DNA of 64,000 nt from positions 563,001-627,000 of the forward strand of contig JASJOG010000115.1 in NCBI GenBank assembly GCA_030142905.1, in the 5' to 3' direction. The position numbers and the translations under genes are program-made. Shown here piece by piece: positions 51,501 through 62,891 of the stretch. The notes beneath the pieces are model-generated. The model ran no database searches, was not told where the DNA came from, and worked only from the letters and a program-made list of their open reading frames with translations. Numbering within the stretch: position 1 is the stretch's first letter; each line of letters starts with the position of its first letter. This stretch comes from Heliopora coerulea. Lineage: Eukaryota > Cnidaria > Anthozoa > Scleralcyonacea > Helioporidae.

Positions 51501-54500
51501 GGTCAAATTTTTCCACCTCAAATTTTCAACGTAATTTCGCTTAAAAACCACTCAAATCACTGCAAAACTAGTTTCTATGCAATAAACTTTCATATTCTGC
51601 ACTTATTTCGAAAGTTGGAAATTGGTCGAAAAATCGTGAAAAACCAAAGGTTAACCCCTTTACTTTTTGGTCAAATTTTTCCACCTAAAATTTTCAACGT
51701 AATTTCGCTTAAAAACCACTCAAATCACTGCAAAACTAGTTTCTATGCAATAAACTTTCATATTCTGCACTTATTTCGAAAGTTGGAAATTGGTCGAAAA
51801 ATCGTGAAAAACCAAAGGTTAACCCCTTTACTTTTTGGTCAAATTTTTCCACCTAAAATTTTCAACGTAATTTCGCTTAAAAACCACTCAAATCACTGCA
51901 AAACTAGTTTCTATGCAATAAACTTTCATATTCTGCACTTATTTCGAAAGTTGGAAATTGGTCGAAAAATCGTGAAAAACCAAAGGTTAACCCCTTTACT
52001 TTTTGGTCAAATTTTTCCACCTAAAATTTTCAACGTAATTTCGCTTAAAAACCACTCAAATCACTGCAAAACTAGTTTCTATGCAATAAACTTTCATATT
52101 CTGCACTTATTTCGAAAGTTGGAAATTGGTCGAAAAATCGCAAAAAACCAAAGGTTAACCCCTTTACTTTTTGGTCAAATTTTTCCACCTAAAATTTTCA
52201 ACGTAATTTCGCTTAAAAACCACTCAAATCACTGCAAAACTAGTTTCTATGCAATAAACTTTCATATTCTGCACTTATTTCGAAAGTTGGAAATTGGTCG
52301 AAAAATCGTCAAAAACCAAAGGTTAACCCCTTTACTTTTTGGTCAAATTTTTCCACCTAAAATTTTCAACGTAATTTCGCTTAAAAACCACTCAAATCAC
52401 TGCAAAACTAGTTTCTATGCAATAAACTTTCATATTCTGCACTTATTTCGAAAGTTGGAAATTGGTCGAAAAATCGTGAAAAACCAAAGGTTAACCCCTT
52501 TACTTTTTGGTCAAATTTTTCCACCTAAAATTTTCAACGTAATTTCGCTTAAAAACCACTCAAATCACTGCAAAACTAGTTTCTATGCAATAAACTTTCA
52601 TATTCTGCACTTATTTCGAAAGTTGGAAATTGGTCGAAAAATCGTCAAAAACCAAAGGTTAACCCCTTTACTTTTTGGTCAAATTTTTCCACCTAAAATT
52701 TTCAACGTAATTTCGCTTAAAAACCACTCAAATCACTGCAAAACTAGTTTCTATGCAATAAACTTTCATATTCTGCACTTATTTCGAAAGTTGGAAATTG
52801 GTCGAAAAATCGTGAAAAACCAAAGGTTAACCCCTTTACTTTTTGGTCAAATTTTTCCACCTAAAATTTTCAACGTAATTTCGCTTAAAAACCACTCAAA
52901 TCACTGCAAAACTAGTTTCTATGCAATAAACTTTCATATTCTGCACTTATTTCGAAAGTTGGAAATTGGTCGAAAAATCGTGAAAAACCAAAGGTTAACC
53001 CCTTTACTTTTTGGTCAAATTTTTCCACCTAAAATTTTCAACGTAATTTCGCTTAAAAACCACTCAAATCACTGCAAAACTAGTTTCTATGCAATAAACT
53101 TTCATATTCTGCACTTATTTCGAAAGTTGGAAATTGGTCGAAAAATCGTGAAAAACCAAAGGTTAACCCCTTTACTTTTTGGTCAAATTTTTCCACCTAA
53201 AATTTTCAACGTAATTTCGCTTAAAAACCACTCAAATCACTGCAAAACTAGTTTCTATGCAATAAACTTTCATATTCTGCACTTATTTCGAAAGTTGGAA
53301 ATTGGTCGAAAAATCGCAAAAAACCAAAGGTTAACCCCTTTACTTTTTGGTCAAATTTTTCCACCTAAAATTTTCAACGTAATTTCGCTCAAAAACCACT
53401 CAAATCACTGCAAAACTAGTTTCTATGCAATAAACTTTCATATTCTGCACTTATTTCGAAAGTTGGAAATTGGTCGAAAAATCGTGAAAAACCAAAGGTT
53501 AACCCCTTTACTTTTTGGTCAAATTTTTCCACCTAAAATTTTCGACGTAATTTCGCTTAAAAACCACTCAAATCACTGCAAAACTAGTTTCTATGCAATA
53601 AACTTTCATATTCTGCACTTATTTCGAAAGTTGGAAATTGGTCGAAAAATCGTGAAAAACCAAAGGTTAACCCCTTTACTTTTTGGTCAAATTTTTCCAC
53701 CTAAAATTTTCAACGTAATTTCGCTTAAAAACCACTCAAATCACTGCAAAACTAGTTTCTATGCAATAAACTTTCATATTCTGCACTTATTTCGAAAGTT
53801 GGAAATTGGTCGAAAAATCGTGAAAAACCAAAGGTTAACCCCTTTACTTTTTGGTCAAATTTTTCCACCTAAAATTTTCAACGTAATTTCGCTTAAAAAC
53901 CACTCAAATCACTGCAAAACTAGTTTCTATGCAATAAACTTTCATATTCTGCACTTATTTCGAAAGTTGGAAATTGGTCGAAAAATCGTGAAAAACCAAA
54001 GGTTAACCCCTTTACTTTTTGGTCAAATTTTTCCACCTAAAATTTTCAACGTAATTTCGCTTAAAAACCACTCAAATCACTGCAAAACTAGTTTCTATGC
54101 AATAAACTTTCATATTCTGCACTTATTTCGAAAGTTGGAAATTGGTCGAAAAATCGTGAAAAACCAAAGGTTAACCCCTTTACTTTTTGGTCAAATTTTT
54201 CCACCTAAAATTTTCAACGTAATTTCGCTCAAAAACCACTCAAATCACTGCAAAACTAGTTTCTATGCAATAAACTTTCATATTCTGCACTTATTTCGAA
54301 AGTTGGAAATTGGTCGAAAAATCGTCAAAAACCAAAGGTTAACCCCTTTACTTTTTGGTCAAATTTTTCCACCTAAAATTTTCAACGTAATTTCGCTTAA
54401 AAACCACTCAAATCACTGCAAAACTAGTTTCTATGCAATAAACTTTCATATTCTGCACTTATTTCGAAAGTTGGAAATTGGTCGAAAAATCGTGAAAAAC

Positions 54501-57500
54501 CAAAGGTTAACCCCTTTACTTTTTGGTCAAATTTTTCCACCTAAAATTTTCAACGTAATTTCGCTTAAAAACCACTCAAATCACTGCAAAACTAGTTTCT
54601 ATGCAATAAACTTTCATATTCTGCACTTATTTCGAAAGTTGGAAATTGGTCGAAAAATCGTGAAAAACCAAAGGTTAACCCCTTTACTTTTTGGTCAAAT
54701 TTTTCCACCTAAAATTTTCAACGTAATTTCGCTTAAAAACCACTCAAATCACTGCAAAACTAGTTTCTATGCAATAAACTTTCATATTCTGCACTTATTT
54801 CGAAAGTTGGAAATTGGTCGAAAAATCGCAAAAAACCAAAGGTTAACCCCTTTACTTTTTGGTCAAATTTTTCCACCTAAAATTTTCAACGTAATTTCGC
54901 TTAAAAACCACTCAAATCACTGCAAAACTAGTTTCTATGCAATAAACTTTCATATTCTGCACTTATTTCGAAAGTTGGAAATTGGTCGAAAAATCGTCAA
55001 AAACCAAAGGTTAACCCCTTTACTTTTTGGTCAAATTTTTCCACCTAAAATTTTCAACGTAATTTCGCTTAAAAACCACTCCAATCACTGCAAAACTAGT
55101 TTCTATGCAATAAACTTTCATATTCTGCACTTATTTCGAAAGTTGGAAATTGGTCGAAAAATCGTGAAAAACCAAAGGTTAACCCCTTTACTTTTTGGTC
55201 AAATTTTTCCACCTAAAATTTTCAACGTAATTTCGCTTAAAAACCACTCAAATCACTGCAAAACTAGTTTCTATGCAATAAACTTTCATATTCTGCACTT
55301 ATTTCGAAAGTTGGAAATTGGTCGAAAAATCGTGAAAAACCAAAGGTTAACCCCTTTACTTTTTGGTCAAATTTTTCCACCTAAAATTTTCAACGTAATT
55401 TCCATCAAAAACCACTCAAATCACTGCAAAACTAGTTTCTATGCAATAAACTTTCATATTCTGCACTTATTTCGAAAGTTGGAAATTGGTCGAAAAATCG
55501 TGAAAAACCAAAGGTTAACCCCTTTACTTTTTGGTCAAATTTTTCCACCTAAAATTTTCAACGTAATTTCGCTTAAAAACCACTCAAATCACTGCAAAAC
55601 TAGTTTCTATGCAATAAACTTTCATATTCTGCACTTATTTCGAAAGTTGGAAATTGGTCGAAAAATCGCAAAAAACCAAAGGTTAACCCCTTTACTTTTT
55701 GGTCAAATTTTTCCACCTAAAATTTTCAACGTAATTTCGCTCAAAAACCACTCAAATCACTGCAAAACTAGTTTCTATGCAATAAACTTTCATATTCTGC
55801 ACTTATTTCGAAAGTTGGAAATTGGTCGAAAAATCGTGAAAAACCAAAGGTTAACCCCTTTACTTTTTGGTCAAATTTTTCCACCTAAAATTTTCAACGT
55901 AATTTCCCTCAAAAACCACTCAAATCACTGCAAAACTAGTTTCTATGCAATAAACTTTCATATTCTGCACTTATTTCGAAAGTTGGAAATTGGTCGAAAA
56001 ATCGTGAAAAACCAAAGGTTAACCCCTTTACTTTTTGGTCAAATTTTTCCACCTAAAATTTTCAACGTAATTTCGCTTAAAAACCACTCAAATCACTGCA
56101 AAACTAGTTTCTATGCAATAAACTTTCATATTCTGCACTTATTTCGAAAGTTGGAAATTGGTCGAAAAATCGTGAAAAACCAAAGGTTAACCCCTTTACT
56201 TTTTGGTCAAATTTTTCCACCTAAAATTTTCAACGTAATTTCGCTTAAAAACCACTCAAATCACTGCAAAACTAGTTTCTATGCAATAAACTTTCATATT
56301 CTGCACTTATTTCGAAAGTTGGAAATTGGTCGAAAAATCGTGAAAAACCAAAGGTTAACCCCTTTACTTTTTGGTCAAATTTTTCCACCTAAAATTTTCA
56401 ACGTAATTTCCCTGAAAAACCACTCAAATCACTGCAAAACTAGTTTCTATGCAATAAACTTTCATATTCTGCACTTATTTCGAAAGTTGGAAATTGGTCG
56501 AAAAATCGTGAAAAACCAAAGGTTAACCCCTTTACTTTTTGGTCAAATTTTTCCACCTAAAATTTTCAACGTAATTTCGCTTAAAAACCACTCAAATCAC
56601 TGCAAAACTAGTTTCTATGCAATAAACTTTCATATTCTGCACTTATTTCGAAAGTTGGAAATTGGTCGAAAAATCGCAAAAAACCAAAGGTTAACCCCTT
56701 TACTTTTTGGTCAAATTTTTCCACCTAAAATTTTCAACGTAATTTCGCTTAAAAACCACTCAAATCACTGCAAAACTAGTTTCTATGCAATAAACTTTCA
56801 TATTCTGCACTTATTTCGAAAGTTGGAAATTGGTCGAAAAATCGCAAAAAACCAAAGGTTAACCCCTTTACTTTTTGGTCAAATTTTTCCACCTAAAATT
56901 TTCAACGTAATTTCGCTTAAAAACCACTCAAATCACTGCAAAACTAGTTTCTATGCAATAAACTTTCATATTCTGCACTTATTTCGAAAGTTGGAAATTG
57001 GTCGAAAAATCGCAAAAAACCAAAGGTTAACCCCTTTACTTTTTGGTCAAATTTTTCCACCTAAAATTTTCAACGTAATTTCGCTCAAAAACCACTCCAA
57101 TCACTGCAAAACTAGTTTCTATGATATAAACTTTCATATTCTGCACTTATTTCGAAAGTTGGAAATTGGTCGAAAAATCGTGAAAAACCAAAGGTTAACC
57201 CCTTTACTTTTTGGTCAAATTTTTCCACCTAAAATTTTCAACGTAATTTCGCTTAAAAACCACTCAAATCACTGCAAAACTAGTTTCTATGCAATAAACT
57301 TTCATATTCTGCACTTATTTCGAAAGTTGGAAATTGGTCGAAAAATCGTGAAAAACCAAAGGTTAACCCCTTTACTTTTTGGTCAAATTTTTCCACCTAA
57401 AATTTTCAACGTAATTTCCATCAAAAACCACTCAAATCACTGCAAAACTAGTTTCTATGCAATAAACTTTCATATTCTGCACTTATTTCGAAAGTTGGAA

Positions 57501-58853
57501 ATTGGTCGAAAAATCGACAAAAACCAAAGGTTAACCCCTTTACTTTTTGGTCAAATTTTTCCACCTAAAATTTTCAACGTAATTTCGCTTAAAAACCACT
57601 CAAATCACTGCAAAACTAGTTTCTATGCAATAAACTTTCATATTCTGCACTTATTTCGAAAGTTGGAAATTGGTCGAAAAATCGCAAAAAACCAAAGGTT
57701 AACCCCTTTACTTTTTGGTCAAATTTTTCCACCTAAACTTTTCAACGTAATTTCCCTCAAAAACCACTCAAATCACTGCAAAACTAGTTTCTATGCAATA
57801 AACTTTCATATTCTGCACTTATTTCGAAAGTTGGAAATTGGTCGAAAAATCGCAAAAAACCAAAGGTTAACCCCTTTACTTTTTGGTCAAATTTTTCCAC
57901 CTAAAATTTTCAACGTAATTTCCCTCAAAAACCACTCAAATCACTGCAAAACTAGTTTCTATGCAATAAACTTTCATATTATGCACTTATTTCGAAAGTT
58001 GGAAATTGGTCGAAAAATCGTGAAAAACCAAAGGTTAACCCCTTTACTTTTTGGTCAAATTTTTCCACCTAAAATTTTCAACGTAATTTCGCTTAAAAAC
58101 CACTCAAATCACTGCAAAACTAGTTTCTATGCAATAAACTTTCATATTCTGCACTTATTTCGAAAGTTGGAAATTGGTCGAAAAATCGCAAAAAACCAAA
58201 GGTTAACCCCTTTACTTTTTGGTCAAATTTTTCCACCTAAAATTTTCAACGTAATTTCCCTCAAAAACCACTCAAATCACTGCAAAACTAGTTTCTATGC
58301 AATAAACTTTCATATTCTGCACTTATTTCGAAAGTTGGAAATTGGTCGAAAAATCGTGAAAAACCAAAGGTTAACCCCTTTACTTTTTGGTCAAATTTTT
58401 CCACCTAAAATTTTCAACGTAATTTCGCTTAAAAACCACTCAAATCACTGCAAAACTAGTTTCTATGCAATAAACTTTCATATTCTGCACTTATTTCGAA
58501 AGTTGGAAATTGGTCGAAAAATCGCAAAAAACCAAAGGTTAACCCCTTTACTTTTTGGTCAAATTTTTCCACCTAAAATTTTCAACGTAATTTCGCTTAA
58601 AAACCACTCAAATCACTGCAAAACTAGTTTCTATGCAATAAACATTCATATTCTGCACTTATTTCGAAAGTTGGAAATTGGTCGAAAAATCGCAAAAAAC
58701 CAAAGGTTAACCCCTTTACTTTTTGGTCAAATTTTTCCACCTAAAATTTTCAACGTAGTTTCCCTCAAAAACCACTCCAATAACTGCAAAACTAGTTTCT
58801 ATGATATAAACTTTCATATTCTGCACTTATTTCGAAAGTTGGAAATTGGTTAA
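21543..58853 (+). other. 12,436-codon open frame across the satellite core; probably not a gene
   Basis: One frame is open for 222 monomers because 168 is 56 x 3 and the consensus lacks a stop in that frame. The repeat peptide is 56 residues, including NQRLTPLLFGQIFPPKIFN, KNHSNHCKTSFYAINFHI and LHLFRKLEIGRKI. It ends where CGA becomes TAA at 58851. The start is only where an upstream monomer has a Met in place of Arg-Lys. Arguments against coding: variants fall at all codon positions (Val/Ala/Asp, Asn/Asp, Lys/Gln, His/Asn, Ala/Asp); flanking monomers have stops and frameshifts; there is no signal peptide, domain or promoter. The open frame is best explained by homogenisation. Confidence 0.85.
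22714..23721 (+). repeat. Three-monomer (504-bp) duplication near the left edge
   Basis: 22714-23217 and 23218-23721 share the same linked variants in order: GATCG with CGCA and the rare GGTTAACTCC, then CCAATC and TGATATA, then two monomers with CGCCC and CTACTTTC. This is a local higher-order repeat. Confidence 0.75.
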
Positions 58854-61359
58854 AAAATCGCAAAAAACAAAGGTTAACCCCTTTACTTTTTGGTCAAATT
58901 TTTCCACCTAAAATTTTCAACGTAATTTCGCTCAAAAACCACTCCAATCACTGCAAAACTAGTTTCTATGATATAAACTTTCATATTCTGCACTTATTTC
59001 GAAAGTTGGAAATTGGTCGAAAAATCGTGAAAAACCAAAGGTTAACCCCTTTACTTTTTGGTCAAATTTTTCCACCTAAAATTTTCAACGGGATTTCGCT
59101 CAAAAACACTCAAATCACTGCAAAACTAGTTTCTATGCAATAAACTTTCATATTCTGCACTTATTTCGAAAGTTGGAAATTGGTCGAAAAATCGTGAAAA
59201 ACCAAAGGTTAACCCCTTTACTTTTTGGTCAAATTTTTACACCTAAAATTTTCAACGTAATTTCGCTTAAAAACCACTCAAATCACTGCAAAACTAGTTT
59301 CTATGCAATAAACTTTCATATTCTGCACTTATTTCGAAAGTTGGAAATTGATCGAAAAATCGTGAAAAACCAAAGGTTAACCCCTTTACTTTTTGGTCAA
59401 ATTTTTCCACCTAAAATTTTCAACGTAATTTCCATCAAAAACCACTCAAATCACTGCAAAACTAGTTTCTATGCAATAAACTTTCATATTTTGCACTTAT
59501 TTCGAAAGTTGGAAATTGGTCGAAAAATCGACAAAAACCAAAGGTTAACCCCTTTACTTTTTGGTCAAATTTTTCCACCTAAAATTTTCAACGTAATTTC
59601 GCTTAAAAACCACTCAAATCACTGCAAAACTAGTTTCTATGCAATAAACTTTCATATTCTGCACTTATCTCGAAAGTTGAAAATTGATCGAAAAATCGCA
59701 AAAAACCAAAGGTTAACCCCTTTACTTTTTGGTCAAATTTTTCCACCTAAACTTTTCAACGTAATTTCCCTCAAAAACCACTCAAATCACTGCAAAACTA
59801 GTTTCTATGCAATAAACTTTCATATTCTGCACTTATTTCGAAAGTTGGAAATTGATCGAAAAATCGCAAAAAACCAAAGGTTAACCCCTTTACTTTTTGG
59901 TCAAATTTTTCCACCTAAAATTTTCAACGTAATTTCCCTCAAAAACCACTCAAATCACTGCAAAACTAGTTTCTATGCAATAAACATTCATATTATGCAC
60001 TTATTTCGAAAGTTGGAAATTGGTCGAAAAATCGTGAAAAACCAAAGGTTAACCCCTTTACTTTTTGGTCAAATTTTTCCACCTAAAATTTTCAACGTAG
60101 TTTCCCTCAAAAACCACTCCAATAACTGTAAAACTAGTTTCTATGATATAAACTTTCATATTATGCACTTATTTCGAAAGTTGGAAATTGGTTAAAAAAT
60201 CGCAAAAAACAAAGGTTAACCCCTTTACTTTTTGGTCAAATTTTTCCACCTAAAATTTTCAACGTAATTTCGCTCAAAAACCACTCCAATCACTGCAAAA
60301 CTAGTTTCTATGATATAAACTTTCATATTCTGCACTTATTTCGAAAGTTGGAAATTGGTCGAAAAATCGTGAAAAACCAAAGGTTAACCCCTTTACTTTT
60401 TGGTCAAATTTTTCCACCTAAAATTTTCAACGGGATTTCGCTCAAAAACACTCAAATCACTGCAAAACTAGTTTCTATGCAATAAACTTTCATATTCTGC
60501 ACTTATTTCGAAAGTTGGAAATTGGTCGAAAAATCGTGAAAAACCAAAGGTTAACCCCTTTACTTTTTGGTCAAATTTTTACACCTAAAATTTTCAACGT
60601 AATTTCGCTTAAAAACCACTCAAATCACTGCAAAACTAGTTTCTATGCAATAAACTTTCATATTCTTCACTTATTTCGAAAGTTGGAAATTGATCGAAAA
60701 ATCGTGAAAAACCAAAGGTTAACCCCTTTACTTTTTGGTCAAATTTTTCCACCTAAAATTTTCAACGTAATTTCCATCAAAAACCACTCAAATCACTGCA
60801 AAACTAGTTTCTATGCAATAAACTTTCATATTCTGCACTTATTTCGAAAGTTGGAAATTGGTCGAAAAATCGACAAAAACCAAAGGTTAACCCCTTTACT
60901 TTTTGGTCAAATTTTTCCACCTAAAATTTTCAACGTAATTTCGCTTAAAAACCACTCAAATCACTGCAAAACTAGTTTCTATGCAATAAACTTTCATATT
61001 CTGCACTTATCTCGAAAGTTGAAAATTGATCGAAAAATCGCAAAAAACCAAAGGTTAACCCCTTTACTTTTTGGTCAAATTTTTCCACCTAAACTTTTCA
61101 ACGTAATTTCCCTCAAAAACCACTCAAATCACTGCAAAACTAGTTTCTATGCAATAAACTTTCATATTCTGCACTTATTTCGAAAGTTGGAAATTGATCG
61201 AAAAATCGCAAAAAACCAAAGGTTAACCCCTTTACTTTTTGGTCAAATTTTTCCACCTAAAATTTTCAACGTAATTTCCCTCAAAAACCACTCAAATCAC
61301 TGCAAAACTAGTTTCTATGCAATAAACTTTCATATTATGCACTTATTTCGAAAGTTGGA
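58676..61359 (+). repeat. Two tandem copies of an eight-monomer (1,342-bp) block, right edge
   Basis: 58676-60017 and 60018-61359 match monomer by monomer. Shared marks are the TAA-bearing GGTTAAAAAATCGC (58849, 60191), a one-base loss before AAAGGTTAAC, TGATATA, CAACGGGATTTCG with AAAAACACTC (another one-base loss), TTTTTACACC, ACAAAAACC, and TTATCTCGAAAGTTGAAAATTG. Eight monomers minus two bases equals 1,342. Confidence 0.85.
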
Positions 61360-62040
61360 AATTGGTCGAAAAATCGTGAAAAAACCAAAGGTTAACCCCT
61401 CTTTACTTTTTGGTCAAATTTTTCCACCTAAAATTTTCAACGTAATTTCGCTTAAAAACCACTCAAATCACTGCAAGACTAGTTTCTATGCAATAAACTT
61501 TCATATTCTGCACTTATCTCGAAAGTTGAAAATTGATCGAAAAATCGCAAAAAACCAAAGGTTAACCCCTTTACTTTTTGGTCAAATTTTTCCACCTAAA
61601 CTTTTCAACGTAATTTCCCTCAAAAACCACTCAAATCACTGCAAAACTAGTTTCTATGCAATAAACTTTCATATTCTGCACTTATTTCGAAAGTTGGAAA
61701 TTGATCGAAAAATCGCAAAAAACCAAAGGTTAACCCCTTTACTTTTTGGTCAAATTTTTCCACCTAAAATTTTCAACGTGATTTCGCTCAAAAAACCACT
61801 CAAATCACTGCAAAACTAGTTTCTATGCAATAAACATTCATATTCTGCACTTATTTCGAAAGTTGGAAATTGATCGAAAAATCGCAAAAAACCAAAGGTT
61901 AACCCCTTTACTTTTTGGTCAAATTTTTCCACCTAAAATTTTCAACGTAATTTCGCTCAAAAACCACTCCAATCACTGCAAAACTAGTGTCTATGATATA
62001 AACTTTCATATTATGCACTTATTTCGAAAGTTTGAAATTG

Positions 62041-62891
62041 GTCAAAAAATCGTGAAAAACCAAAGGTTAACCCCTTTACTTTTTGGTCAAATTTTTCCAC
62101 CTAAAATTTTCAACGTAATTTCGCCCAAAAACCACTCAAACCACTGCAAAACTACTTTCTATGCAATAAACTTTCATATTCTGCACTTATTTCGAAAGTT
62201 GGAAATTGGTCGAAAAATCGTGAAAAACCAAAGGTTAACCCCTTTACTTTTTGGTCAAATTTTTCCACCTAAAATTTTCAACATAATTTCGTTCAAAAAC
62301 CACTCAAACCACTGCAAAACTAGTTTTTATGCAATAAACTTTTATATTCTGCACTTATTTCGAAAGTTAGAAATTGGTCGAAAAATCGTGAAAAACCAAA
62401 GGTTAAACCCTTTACTTTTTGGTCAAATTTTTACACCTAAAATTTTCAACGTAATTTCGCTTAAAAACCACTCAAATCACTGCAAAACTAGTTTCTATGC
62501 AATAAACTTTCATATTCTTCACTTATCTCGAAAGTTGGAAATTGATCGAAAAATCCCAAAAAACCAAAGGTTAACCCCTTTACTTTTTGGTCAAATATTT
62601 CCACCTAAAATTTTCAACGTAATTTCCATCAAAAACCACTCAAATCACTGCAAAACTAGTTTCTATGCAATAAACTTTCATATTTTGCACTTATCTCGAA
62701 AGCTGGAAATTGATCGAAAAATCGTGAAAAACCAAAGGTTAACCCCTTTACTTTTTGGTCAAATTTTTCCACCTAAAATTTTCAACGTAATTTCGCTCAA
62801 AAACCACTCAAATCAATGCAAGACTAGTTTCTATGCAATAAATTTTCATATTCTGCACTTATATCGAAAGTTGGAAATTGATCGAAAAATC
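62041..62891 (+). repeat. Right-edge copy of the left-edge five-monomer block
   Basis: Five monomers repeat the variant order seen at 21553-22403: CGCCC with CAAACC and CTACTTTC; then ACATAATTTCGTTC with TAGTTTTTATGC; then GGTTAAACCC with TTCTTCACTTATCTCG; then AAATATTTCC with CCATC and TTTTGCACTTATCTCGAAAG; then a TTATATCG end. The offset is 40,488 bp, exactly 241 monomers. Confidence 0.75.

Noticed and set aside
21543..58853. Giant 12,436-residue repeat protein gene
   Set aside because: The frame is open because the period is a multiple of three and the consensus has no stop in it. Variants hit all codon positions, edge monomers have stops and frameshifts, and no start context, domain or promoter is seen.
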